From the NCBI GenBank assembly GCA_017857395.1, contig JAFMDF010000030.1:1-49029 (forward strand): a stretch of DNA of 49,029 bases. Direction: 5' to 3'. This document shows, piece after piece, positions 8,531 to 16,335 of the stretch. Below the pieces are notes generated by a model, which was not told the DNA's origin, made no database searches, and saw only the letters and a program-made list of their open reading frames with translations. Source of the stretch: Bacteroidota bacterium (lineage in GTDB: Bacteria; Bacteroidota; Bacteroidia; Chitinophagales; Saprospiraceae). Position 1 is the first letter of the stretch. Each line of letters opens with the position of its first letter. The position numbers were made by a program, and so were the translations under genes.

Positions 8531-8711
8531 ACAAAAAAATACCTTCCTTTCCTTTTAATAAAAATACCCAGAGGCCCTCAGGTCTAATAAAAAATAAAAT
8601 GTTGGAAGCCATTTAGCATTAAGCACAGAAAAAGAAAAATTACTATTTTCTAGTTTTTAAAACTTTTATATCTTGCCCAAGTAAAAGCATATTATTCAAC
8701 ACGAATTCACT

Positions 8712-9383
8712 ATGGACAAATATTTAGAACAACTGTTAGCAGATATAAAATATGCCACAGAAAACGTAGCTTGGCCTTATGCGAGTAGCGAAAAAGAAGC
8801 CGTTTCTTTAGCAGATTGGATATCTGACGAAGAGGAAGAAAAAACAGCACCTCGTATCCAATTAGAGGTTTGGACAGGGATTCAACAATCCCAATTCCCA
8901 CCAGAAAATTTATTATCAGACAAACAAATTGACCTACTTTATAAGGCCTTAGAAGAAATGTTAAGGGCTTATAATTATTATGCTACCTTTATTTTCACCT
9001 TGCCTACCCGCATTCGATATGAAGTAGTTCGTACCAATTTTAGTCAAGAAGCGATTCAAAAGCAATGGCATACAGGCTTCTTTGAATTATGCAAAACCAA
9101 TCAATCAAATCCAGATTGCCTAATGGGTGAGGAGTGTCATTGTGCTTATTTTGAAGAATTATCTGCTAATTTTATTCAAGAAGATTTAAGCCCAGCAGAA
9201 GAACGCCAACGAGAACTAGAAATTGAACTCCAACACATCAAACGAAAATATGGCGCCGACTACATGAAGTATTATCCCTATCATCTCGACCCTAAATATG
9301 ATGATGAACATGGGAATCCTCATGATTATGGTTTTGGAGATGTAGACGATGAAAAGGACGAAGATAATTGGTGGAAGCAATAA
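8712..9383 (+). CDS. Hypothetical acidic Cys-cluster protein, relative of the 259-1068 product
   Basis: 223 residues, no signal peptide or membrane helix. It carries clustered cysteines at 127, 136, 142 and 144, and a very acidic C-terminal tail with Tyr/Asp/His ('PKYDDEHGNPHDYGFGD') that ends in a Trp-Trp pair. The order of landmarks (Trp-Gly segment, Pro-Glu-Asn, an 'ALEE' helix, a Pro-containing strand, the Cys cluster, then an acidic tail) matches the protein at 259-1068, so the two are probably distant paralogues 7.6 kb apart. The Cys spacing differs (X8, X5, X1 here; X3, X2, X5 there). It is a single gene with the hairpin array upstream. Function unknown. Confidence 0.7.
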   Translation: MDKYLEQLLADIKYATENVAWPYASSEKEAVSLADWISDEEEEKTAPRIQLEVWTGIQQSQFPPENLLSDKQIDLLYKALEEMLRAYNYYATFIFTLPTRIRYEVVRTNFSQEAIQKQWHTGFFELCKTNQSNPDCLMGEECHCAYFEELSANFIQEDLSPAEERQRELEIELQHIKRKYGADYMKYYPYHLDPKYDDEHGNPHDYGFGDVDDEKDEDNWWKQ

Positions 9384-9529
9384 TAATGTCGATGAATTAT
9401 TAATTAATTTAGTCGTAATTCGTAAGCATCAGTAACATCAATTAGTACACTGCCCTATTATTTTCCTATAATGCAATACATCAAAACAATAAAACTAATG
9501 CAACTATGCTGCATTTAGAAAACAATTTG

Positions 9530-9550
9530 TATTTTTGCAACGTTATTGCA
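9530..9550 (+). promoter_or_regulatory. Promoter overlapped by TGCAA-N5-TTGCA operator, possibly Zur-like
   Basis: TATTTTTG (9530-9537) is a -7 box. TGCAACGTTATTGCA (9536-9550) is a perfect 5-5-5 inverted repeat that overlaps it and would cover the transcription start, an arrangement expected of a repressor site. Nearby are two more TGCA-containing motifs (9471-9475; ATGCA/TGCAT at 9499-9515) and the 14-bp palindrome ATTGATGCATCAAT at 9567-9580. A Fur/Zur-family metal regulator is suggested by the MerC-type gene in the operon; this is inference. Confidence 0.45.
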
Positions 9551-9589
9551 ACTAGTATATTCATCTATTGATGCATCAATTTTACTGAC

Positions 9590-10156
9590 ATGAGATTTTT
9601 AAGGCTATTAATTATTAGTTTAAGCATTTTGGGTTTCTTCAGTTGTGGTAAAGAAGATCGGCCAATTATTGATTTGGGAAACGAAATATTTACTAGTTTT
9701 CAAATGACTTTTAATCCTCTTGGAGGTGGTAATGTTGTCATTTATGGTTCTGAAGATTTAGGCGATATAGGTGTTCCTATGGCTGCAGCTTCTGGGACTT
9801 TGATGGTAAATACAACTTATGATGCACGATTAGTCTTATTTAATAGGAAGGTAACCCCCAATAAAAATTTAACTAGCAGCGTACAAGATGAAGGCACTAA
9901 CTACCAAGTATATGCAATGGTAAACCCCGATAATGTGTTTCAATCTATTACTTATAACGATATGGATAGCAATGGAAATCCACTTGGTTTTAATATGACT
10001 TTTACAACAAGTGAACGATTTACTACTGGTAATTTGCGGTTTACCTTAAAAAGAGGTGTTGATAAATCTGTTCCTTATATATTAGGAAAGGCGATTCCGA
10101 GTCAAGTAGGTGGCGAAGAATTGATTGATGTGGTGTTTGATGTCAAAGTACAATAA
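9590..10156 (+). CDS. Lipoprotein of a probable metal-responsive operon
   Basis: 188 residues with a lipoprotein signal ending in FFSC (Cys19). The mature protein is beta-rich, with a pattern 'FNPLGGGNVVIYGSEDLGD', 'SGTLMVNTTYDARLVLFNR' and a C-terminal beta segment. This is reminiscent of the small surface lipoproteins found beside TonB-dependent receptors and metal genes in Bacteroidota, where one strand is followed by a 'L.aNTTY' turn. No such receptor gene is in the window. The gene starts an apparent operon with the lipoprotein at 10217 (60-bp gap) and the MerC-type gene, behind the TGCAA-N5-TTGCA promoter. It probably acts on the outer membrane; ligand unknown. Confidence 0.6.
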   Translation: MRFLRLLIISLSILGFFSCGKEDRPIIDLGNEIFTSFQMTFNPLGGGNVVIYGSEDLGDIGVPMAAASGTLMVNTTYDARLVLFNRKVTPNKNLTSSVQDEGTNYQVYAMVNPDNVFQSITYNDMDSNGNPLGFNMTFTTSERFTTGNLRFTLKRGVDKSVPYILGKAIPSQVGGEELIDVVFDVKVQ

Positions 10157-10216
10157 ACAACAATTTTCAAACCCTTTATCCCATATCTTAAGTTCTATAA
10201 TAAACAGGAATTATTC

Positions 10217-10615
10217 ATGAAAATTCAATATACATTTCTTTTTCTCTTATCTTTATTGATTGCTTGTACTCCCAAAATAAAGGATGCAGGAGTTGATTAT
10301 TTTGCCCAAGCAGAGGCATTAAAAGTAAGCACAGATAGCATTCAGTTGACTATTAAAGACGCGTTGCAAAATCTTAGGGAAGAAAGAAATAGTATCATGG
10401 TACAAGGCAGAGCTTTAACAGAAAAAGAATTGGCCTTTATTGATGGTGTGAATGTAATTATAGCCGATTATGGCAAATTTCAAGCCTATCAAGATGATAT
10501 TGCTAAATCAGAGGATGCTTATGAACCGAATGGGAAAGAATTACTCTACTTGAACAAACAGGCAAACCAATTAATAAAGCAAATACAAAAGAAGATAGCA
10601 AAACTAAAGAAATGA
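10217..10615 (+). CDS. Small helical lipoprotein
   Basis: 132 residues. A lipoprotein signal ends in LIAC (Cys17). The rest is almost all helix, with heptad-like 'LQNLREERNSI' and 'LNKQANQLIKQIQKKIAKLKK' that could form a coiled coil in the periplasm. There is no enzymatic motif. Its stop codon overlaps the start of the MerC-type gene by 4 bp (ATGA), which means tight translational coupling, so its job is probably tied to that membrane protein. Confidence 0.6.
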   Translation: MKIQYTFLFLLSLLIACTPKIKDAGVDYFAQAEALKVSTDSIQLTIKDALQNLREERNSIMVQGRALTEKELAFIDGVNVIIADYGKFQAYQDDIAKSEDAYEPNGKELLYLNKQANQLIKQIQKKIAKLKK

Positions 10616-11067
10616 GCAAATTCATCAATAATAATATAGATTTTTGGGGCTTTTTGGCTTCTTTTTTATGTGCGTTGCATTGCGCAGCAGTTCCCCTCAT
10701 TTTATTATTTGGTTCACTAGGTAGCTTTGCTTGGTTAGCCAATCATACGGTAGAATTAGTATTTATTACGGTTAGTATCATCTTAGCTTATTGGTCCTTA
10801 TGGACAAGTTATAGTAAGCATCACAAACAAAGGAAGGCGGTCAACATAGTATTAAGTGGTTTTGCCTTTTTATTAGTGAGTCGTTTAGTACCTCATCATA
10901 TTGGAGATATTTTAGTGGTTATTGGTGGTTTAATTGTGGCTTATGCGCACTACGTTAATTGGCGATTATTGCAAGCTTGTAAGCATTGTGCGCATCATCA
11001 CGAAAAGAAAGTAGAAAAAAAAATGATTCCCTCTAAACCATTAGCTCAGTTAGAGGAAGTTTATTGA
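10612..11067 (+). CDS. MerC-domain membrane protein
   Basis: 151 residues with four membrane segments (about 11-36, 46-64, 78-90 and 96-116). The first helix carries the MerC signature 'DFWGFLASFLCALHCAAVPL', with Cys20 and Cys24 in CALHC. A cytoplasmic tail has a second metal-binding-like motif, C123-X2-C126 followed by three His (128-130). MerC proteins of mercury operons move Hg(II) inward, but Bacteroidota homologues occur without other mer genes and are more likely to handle zinc or other soft metals. No merA or merR is present here, supporting a non-mercury role. It is the last gene of the operon starting at 9590. Confidence 0.82.
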   Translation: MSKFINNNIDFWGFLASFLCALHCAAVPLILLFGSLGSFAWLANHTVELVFITVSIILAYWSLWTSYSKHHKQRKAVNIVLSGFAFLLVSRLVPHHIGDILVVIGGLIVAYAHYVNWRLLQACKHCAHHHEKKVEKKMIPSKPLAQLEEVY

Positions 11068-11120
11068 TTGCATATTATATTAACCTGTAACATTACTGTT
11101 ACTAGTTAATTTAATGATAA

Positions 11121-11150
11121 TTTCCTGTAAAATTATCAAGTAACAGGAAA
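11121..11150. terminator. Candidate hairpin between convergent genes
   Basis: TTTCCTGT (11121-11128) pairs with ACAGGAAA (11143-11150), 8 bp with a 14-nt loop, between the MerC-type gene end (11067) and the cyclase gene end (11165). It could serve both strands; the T tract is short, so this is a weak call. Confidence 0.3.
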
Positions 11151-11164
11151 TAGAAGTATTACTA

Positions 11165-12595
11165 TTATTTCAATCGCAATTTCTCCTTCTGCTGCACGAA
11201 TTCTTCTTCCGTCAAATATCCTTTCTCTCTTAATTCACTCAATTTTTGCAATTTTTCTAAAAAATCTGGTGGCGGCGCATCCATATCTACTACCTTAGGA
11301 GGCATTTCTTTTTTGATAGGCTTTTTAATTTTTCTAGATTGTCCTTCTGCCTCAATGCGATAATTACTAGCTGCAAAAGCCTTAAATTCAGGCTGCATTC
11401 TTATAAAAGCTAAATCATCGGTCGCATTAATTTGACGAGGCGGAATCCCAAAAGCTATAGCCGCATCTAGATGAATCAAAGCATTCTTTGTGTCTTCAGC
11501 CATGGAATAACAGCGAGCCAAATAAAAATGCACAGGTGCATCATCATATTTCAATTCGTTCGCTTTAACAAATTCTTCAATGGCAGTAGCATAATCATAT
11601 TCATTCAAATAATTTTCTCCTGCTCTCTTATGTCGAACAAATTGCGCTTTCAAATAGCTTTTTTGACTACTCAATTGTTCCTTCTGTACTTGTTCATTTT
11701 CTTCTTCACCACTATCATGATTCATTTCCCTCGAAGAAGCCACTGATGGGACATTTTTGTTATACTTCGCATCAAACTCTTCATCAGACATAGATTTGAA
11801 AAGTAACATATCTAAGAAACTAATGATAGGTGGTGCACATATAAATAAAGCTTCTCCTTCTGCGATCCCCATAATAAAGAAAAGCGGATAGAGAATACCC
11901 AGTAATTTTTGTCCTAGGTAAAACCGATGAACCCCAAATAAACCAAACGGGAAAGCTAATTTTGTGGCAGTCGCTTTACTTTTTGCTACAGTTGACAGAT
12001 TAGCTTTCTTTTTATTAAATTTTCTACCTCGCCTCTTATTTGAGTCATCCTTTCGAGTAGAAGTGCTTTCTAATCTTCTGGTCGGCACGGTAATCCCTGG
12101 GTTAGAAATAGCATAAATAGCCGTATTGTCCTTAATATTCTTTAACCCAAAATCACCTACTGAGGTCGCTCGAATAGTTGGATGGTTTTTAATATCATCG
12201 TATACTTTTCCTGTCACAAAAATACCTCCAGGCACACATAAAGACTCTACCCGTGAAGCTATATTTACTCCATCTCCAAAAACATCTTCATCGCTAAAAG
12301 TAATATCTCCCGTATGAATGCCTATTCGTAACGGAACTTTGGGGTCTTGCTTTAGTTCTCGCTGAATATCAACCGCACATTCCACAGCAGCAGCAGTACT
12401 ATAAAAAATACTCAAAGTCCCATCTCCGTAATATTGTAGGATTTCACCATCGTATTGCTCTGTCAGCCGAGTAAATACCTCTCGATGACGGTTTCTGAGG
12501 CGGCTAGTAATTACCTCATCCTTCTGCATCATGGCAGAATATCCTACAATGTCCGTAAACATAATAGCAGCTAAGCGACGTTGGCGTTTACTCAT
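11165..12595 (-). CDS. Class III nucleotidyl cyclase with TM2, TPR-like and SHOCT domains
   Basis: 476 residues. The N-terminal 165 residues form a class III adenylate/guanylate cyclase catalytic domain. The metal-binding Asp15 lies in 'FTDIVGYSA' and Asp58 in 'YYGDGTLSIF', and the transition-state Asn111/Arg115 lie in 'VNIASRVESL', so it looks active. A basic linker leads to a TM2 domain (about 205-270: 'PFGLFGVHRFYLG' and two helices). After this come TPR-like helices (315-390: 'GENYLNEYDYATAIEEFVKA', 'APVHFYLARCYSMAEDTKNA') and a SHOCT-type C-terminal helix hairpin ('LREKGYLTEEEFVQQKEKL'). The unusual order puts a cytosolic cyclase on a membrane anchor. Whether it makes cAMP or cGMP cannot be told by eye. 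Confidence 0.88.
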   Translation of the reverse strand: MSKRQRRLAAIMFTDIVGYSAMMQKDEVITSRLRNRHREVFTRLTEQYDGEILQYYGDGTLSIFYSTAAAVECAVDIQRELKQDPKVPLRIGIHTGDITFSDEDVFGDGVNIASRVESLCVPGGIFVTGKVYDDIKNHPTIRATSVGDFGLKNIKDNTAIYAISNPGITVPTRRLESTSTRKDDSNKRRGRKFNKKKANLSTVAKSKATATKLAFPFGLFGVHRFYLGQKLLGILYPLFFIMGIAEGEALFICAPPIISFLDMLLFKSMSDEEFDAKYNKNVPSVASSREMNHDSGEEENEQVQKEQLSSQKSYLKAQFVRHKRAGENYLNEYDYATAIEEFVKANELKYDDAPVHFYLARCYSMAEDTKNALIHLDAAIAFGIPPRQINATDDLAFIRMQPEFKAFAASNYRIEAEGQSRKIKKPIKKEMPPKVVDMDAPPPDFLEKLQKLSELREKGYLTEEEFVQQKEKLRLK

Positions 12596-13255
12596 TAACC
12601 GAGCTTTAGTAAATTTAATTGGTTCACAAATGTGAAGATGCTAAATTAAAAAACAAAATGCAAATAGAAGAAAGTTATTGGAAGTTATTATGAGAAATAA
12701 TCGACTAACGACCAAATAAGCTTCAAATGCAACTTTAACCTCAACTTCAAATTTAAACCTCCTTCAGCAAGAATTTTGTCATTCTCATTAAAATTACTAT
12801 TGCCATTAAAAATTATCAAACCTCCTTCGAAGGGGTTCTACCTATGGGATTGAAGTTGAAGTTGAGATTGAAATTAACCTTTAATAACGTCTTCCCGCCT
12901 ACTTCTCCAAATATTTTTCTTCTTTTTTTAACAAAAAAGCTATTTAGTTTGGTCAATAACCTATCATTAGAAGATTAATTTTCATATATTTGAGTAAGGC
13001 AGATAAATTTTGTTTTATTGCTATTTGTTTATTAATTCGGATTAGACAAAATTAATTAATAAACAACTGATTTTCAGTAAACTATATTTTCTAAAATTAT
13101 TTACTAAATCATTCGCTTTTAAAACTATAATAGCATAAAGGTGTCATTCGTCTTATTGAATACCTTTGAACTAATCAGGCAGTTGATTTTCATTTTTGGT
13201 CCTAACCATCGTTGACAACCTTAAACATTTTACTAATTTTACTTGTATTAACGAT
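12596..13255. repeat. Intergenic region with inverted and direct repeats
   Basis: No gene is seen in these 660 bases. CTCAACTTCAA (12740-12750) is inverted at 12856-12866 (TTGAAGTTGAG). Within the loop the 11-mer AAACCTCCTTC occurs twice (12755-12765 and 12818-12828), the second merging into the palindrome CCTTCGAAGG (12824-12833). The rest (12880-13150) is AT-rich and featureless. Confidence 0.5.
13161..13168 (+). promoter_or_regulatory. -7 promoter box upstream of the exported protein gene
   Basis: TACCTTTG fits TAnnTTTG. Transcription would start near 13175, leaving about 80 nt before the chosen ATG at 13256. No clear -33 TTG at the best distance. Confidence 0.35.
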
Positions 13256-14038
13256 ATGAAAAAGCTTTTCCTCTTTCTCGCAATTGGTTGTTTTGGTTAT
13301 ATAAGTTTGCTAGCACAAACCATACAACCTAGAAATCGGACATTTTCCAATCAAGGAATTGTCTATAATAAAGAATTGTCCTTTGATTTCCGAATTAATA
13401 CGTTCAGAGGTTTTTCCTTTGCTGTCAATGTAGGTAAAATTATTTCTTATGATAAAACACGTTTTTATCATTTTGAATTTGGCAACCTTAGACATCCAAA
13501 AGAATTTAAGCAGAACGACCAATTTTCTCGACGATTTGGTGGACAGCGTTCTTTCTTTTTTGGTAAACAAAATTCTATGTTTGCTTTGAGAGGTGGTTGG
13601 GGAACGAAAAAATATTTTTCTGAAAAAGCTAGCACTAGAGGTGTCGCCATAGGTATTAGTTATGAAATCGGTCCATCTATTGGGATTTTAAAGCCTTATT
13701 ATTTAGAAATTAATCGGTTCGATGCCTCCTCCGTAGAAGAGAAATATAGCACCGATAATCAAGATAGGTTTTTAGATGTAACTCGAGTTCAAGGCGCAGC
13801 TCCTTTTAGCAAAGGTATTACAGAATTGGCTTTTTTACCTGGCGCACAGGCTAAATTTAGTTTTCATTTTGATTGGGGTGCATTCGACGAATATGTAAAA
13901 GCGATGGATATTGGCATTATGGGTGATTTCTATTTGAAGAAAGCGGATATTTTAGTTGATAATGGTCTAGAAGGTGTTAAAAATCGACAGTTTTTTATAA
14001 ATCTATTCGTAAGTTTGCAGCTAGGTAAACGAAGTTAA
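13256..14038 (+). CDS. Exported protein, possible outer-membrane beta-barrel
   Basis: 260 residues from ATG 13256. A frame open from TTG 13196 would add 20 residues, but the classic signal peptide (MKKLFLFLAIGCFGYISLLA) begins exactly at 13256, so that start is preferred. The mature part has alternating hydrophobic beta strands rich in Phe, Tyr and Gly ('FAVNVGKIISYDKTRFYHFE', 'RGVAIGISYEIGPSIGIL') and ends with a strand 'FINLFVSLQLGKR', as small porin-like barrels of Bacteroidota do. Function unknown. It stands alone and is followed by a good terminator. Confidence 0.7.
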   Translation: MKKLFLFLAIGCFGYISLLAQTIQPRNRTFSNQGIVYNKELSFDFRINTFRGFSFAVNVGKIISYDKTRFYHFEFGNLRHPKEFKQNDQFSRRFGGQRSFFFGKQNSMFALRGGWGTKKYFSEKASTRGVAIGISYEIGPSIGILKPYYLEINRFDASSVEEKYSTDNQDRFLDVTRVQGAAPFSKGITELAFLPGAQAKFSFHFDWGAFDEYVKAMDIGIMGDFYLKKADILVDNGLEGVKNRQFFINLFVSLQLGKRS

Positions 14039-14152
14039 GCTAATGATGAGTTATAAGTGATGAGTGATGAATAGAGTTTTAGTTAATGTTGAGATTTTGA
14101 CATCACTTTAATCAACTCTTTAATTATTAAAATTGTTATTTAAAAATATATG

Positions 14153-14190
14153 GGGTTTACCAACTTTGCGTTCGGTAAACCCTTTTCTTT
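14153..14190 (+). terminator. Intrinsic terminator
   Basis: GGGTTTACC (14153-14161) pairs perfectly with GGTAAACCC (14174-14182), a 9-bp stem with a 12-nt loop, followed by TTTTCTTT. It ends transcription from the gene at 13256-14038 before lipA. Confidence 0.75.
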
Positions 14191-14221
14191 AGTAAAAAGT
14201 TGTTGAGAGTCATTCTTGCCA

Positions 14222-14254
14222 CAACTGGCAACTCACAACTCGCAACTCGCAACT
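14222..14254. repeat. Tandem GCAACTC-type repeat before lipA
   Basis: Four to five imperfect copies of an 8-nt unit (CAACTCGC-like) sit 8 bp before the lipA start. The same repeat is at the window's left end (90-106). It replaces any usual leader sequence, so it may affect lipA translation or be a mobile spacer. Confidence 0.55.
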
Positions 14255-14261
14255 GTAAAAT

Positions 14262-15140
14262 ATGATAGAATTACCAATAATTAGTAAACCACCAAAAGAA
14301 CCTAGAAAGCGCAAGCCCAGCTGGTTAAGGGTAAAATTACCGATTGGTGAAGAGTTTAAGAAGGTGCGTAATTTGGTGGATAAATATAAATTAAACACCA
14401 TTTGCCAAAGTGGAAATTGCCCTAATATGGGCGAATGTTGGGGCGCAGGTACCGCTACCTTTATGATTTTGGGCAATACTTGTACTCGGTCTTGTTCTTT
14501 CTGTGCCGTAAAGACAGGGCGACCACCAGAATATGATGAAGATGAACCAAGGCGGGTAGCCGAAGCGATTAAATTAATGGAAGTAAAGCACGCTGTTATT
14601 ACTTCTGTTAATCGAGATGAGTTAAAAGATAGAGGCGCAGAAGTTTGGTATCAGACTGTCCGATTAACGAAAGAAATGTCCCCAACGACCACTATCGAAA
14701 CCCTAATTCCTGATACTAAAGCCAATTGGGCAGCCTTGGAAAGAATGAGTAGTGGCGGACAAGAAATAGTATCGCATAATATGGAAACGGTAGAGCGATT
14801 GTACCGAAAGGTACGCCCTCAAGCAAAATACCATCGAAGTTTAGAACAAATCCAACGAACTAAGGATTTTGGAAAACGAACCAAGTCAGGTATTATGGTC
14901 GGTTTAGGAGAAACAGATGAAGAAGTTTACAAAACTATGGATGATTTAGTCGCACATGGTTGTGATGTCATCACGATTGGACAATATTTGCAGCCTACTA
15001 AAATGCACTTAGCTGTAGACGCTTTTATTACCCCTGAGAAATTTGCAGAATACAAAGTAGTTGGTTTAGAGAAAGGATTCGATTTTGTGGAAAGTGGCCC
15101 ATTGGTGCGGTCTTCTTATCATGCGGAACGACATCTTTAA
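14262..15140 (+). CDS. lipA: Lipoyl synthase
   Basis: 292 residues, the usual length. This radical-SAM enzyme inserts two sulfurs into the octanoyl group on the E2 and H lipoyl domains. Both iron-sulfur clusters are visible: C48-X4-C53-X5-C59 for the auxiliary cluster that donates sulfur, and C74-X3-C78-X2-C81 in '[10 protein letters not shown]' for radical SAM. The C-terminal Ser that ligates the auxiliary cluster is present in '[11 protein letters not shown]'. The gene stands alone here; no lipB is adjacent. It is cytosolic and essential to pyruvate and 2-oxoglutarate dehydrogenases. Confidence 0.97.
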   Translation: MIELPIISKPPKEPRKRKPSWLRVKLPIGEEFKKVRNLVDKYKLNTICQSGNCPNMGECWGAGTATFMILGNTCTRSCSFCAVKTGRPPEYDEDEPRRVAEAIKLMEVKHAVITSVNRDELKDRGAEVWYQTVRLTKEMSPTTTIETLIPDTKANWAALERMSSGGQEIVSHNMETVERLYRKVRPQAKYHRSLEQIQRTKDFGKRTKSGIMVGLGETDEEVYKTMDDLVAHGCDVITIGQYLQPTKMHLAVDAFITPEKFAEYKVVGLEKGFDFVESGPLVRSSYHAERHL

Positions 15141-15141
15141 T

Positions 15142-15266
15142 AATTTTCAATTTTCAATTTTCAATTTATAATTTTCAAAAGCATTTTCTGGTTTTTTGAC
15201 AACAGGATTCGCTTTGAAGTTTATAATTGAAAATTGAAAATTGTTATTGAAAATTGAAAATTGAAA
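15142..15266. repeat. Inverted TTTTCAA/TTGAAAA repeat
   Basis: Three or more copies of the heptamer TTTTCAA (from 15144) are followed by a spacer, then TTGAAAA copies in opposite orientation up to 15265. The two halves can fold on each other over about 35 bp. The element sits between the lipA stop and the next gene, whose only plausible start codon (TTG 15261) is inside it. Shorter versions occur near 33430-33450 and 42150-42168. Confidence 0.6.
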
Positions 15267-16322
15267 CCTAGGTTATCTCCTTCATATAAAATAACGCTCC
15301 TCTTCTTAATCTTTCTTATCAATAGCTGCCAGCCGAATAAGGTCAAAATCACTCCAGCATTTTATCATTGGCAAACTAATTTATCACTTTCTAAAATAGA
15401 GCAAAAATACCTTTCCAATTTAGCCATCCAAAAAATCTATCCTAAATTTTTTGATGTAGATTGGGATTTTAATCAACAAGCCGCTGTTGCTTTAGCAACG
15501 CTCTCTCTTTCCTCAGATTTACCAAAGGAAGTAGCAATCATACCGACCGTATTTATTACCAATCGAACCTTAGTTCATATTTCGAATGACCAACTGCCTG
15601 ATTTAGCCAACAAAGTAGTGCAAAAATTAAAAGGTCAAATGGGATTATTTTCTACTCTTACTATTAACGAAATTCAATTTGATTGTGATTGGACACAAAG
15701 TACTAGAATCAAGTATTTTGAATTATTGACCTTATTAAATCAATTTTTTGAGCCTCAAGGAATTACTTTATCAGCGACCATTCGTTTACATCAAATAAAA
15801 TATGCGCAAAAAACAGGTGTACCACCTGTAGCAAGAGGCATGTTGATGTATTATAATATGGGAACGGTACAAAAAGAAACGACCGGAAATTCTATTTTGG
15901 ATAATGAAATTGGTGCAAAATACCTCGATAAATTAGCCCCTTATCCTTTACCTCTAGATGTTGCCTTACCTTTATTCCAATGGGGCGTATTATTTAGAAA
16001 TAATAAAATGATAAAGTTATTGAATCAGTTGACAGCAAATGAATTGAGTGATGTACAGCGGTTTGCTAAAATCAATAAAAATCATTGGGAAGTAATAAAA
16101 AGTACGTACCTTAATGGAGTATATTTGTATAAAAATGATAAAATTCGATTGGAAAAAGTGGATAGGGCGACTTTAACAGCAGCAGCAGATTTATTGCAGC
16201 AACAGTTAAAAAGAGATAATCGAAGTATTGTTTTTTATCATTTAGATTCGACGGTCATTCAGCAATTTAAAATAACTGAGTTGAAAGAAATAATTAAAAA
16301 ATTTGAAAGAACTACCAAATAA
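15261..16322 (+). CDS. Lipoprotein resembling DUF3142-type (TIM-barrel-like) proteins
   Basis: 353 residues from TTG 15261. An in-frame stop at 15255 and no ATG before the signal sequence make this the likely start. A lipoprotein signal ends in LINSC (Cys23). The conserved core has 'INEIQFDCDWTQSTR', 'LSATIRLHQIKYA', 'GVPPVARGMLMYYNMG' and 'YPLPLDVALPLFQW', a strand-helix rhythm like glycoside-hydrolase-type TIM barrels with acidic and aromatic residues at strand ends. I believe it belongs to or near DUF3142, function unknown; a sugar-active role is only a guess. It is followed at once by the partner gene at 16336. Confidence 0.65.
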   Translation: MKPRLSPSYKITLLFLIFLINSCQPNKVKITPAFYHWQTNLSLSKIEQKYLSNLAIQKIYPKFFDVDWDFNQQAAVALATLSLSSDLPKEVAIIPTVFITNRTLVHISNDQLPDLANKVVQKLKGQMGLFSTLTINEIQFDCDWTQSTRIKYFELLTLLNQFFEPQGITLSATIRLHQIKYAQKTGVPPVARGMLMYYNMGTVQKETTGNSILDNEIGAKYLDKLAPYPLPLDVALPLFQWGVLFRNNKMIKLLNQLTANELSDVQRFAKINKNHWEVIKSTYLNGVYLYKNDKIRLEKVDRATLTAAADLLQQQLKRDNRSIVFYHLDSTVIQQFKITELKEIIKKFERTTK

Positions 16323-16335
16323 TTTTAAGAAAATA

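Larger units (their letters stand above)
7510..8711. other. Long non-coding stretch with structured array
   Basis: No convincing protein-coding gene fits in these 1.2 kb; the short minus-strand frames here have no coding signal. From 7740 to 7920 the DNA is extremely AT-rich. From about 7937 to 8530 it contains a promoter-like box, eight ATCCCA-type motifs and three tandem hairpin units, described separately. The last 180 bp lead to the gene at 8712, with a TATCTTGC -7-like box near 8672. Confidence 0.6.

Noticed and set aside
10612-11067. Mercury-resistance operon
   Set aside because: Only a MerC-type gene is present; merA, merT, merP and merR are absent.
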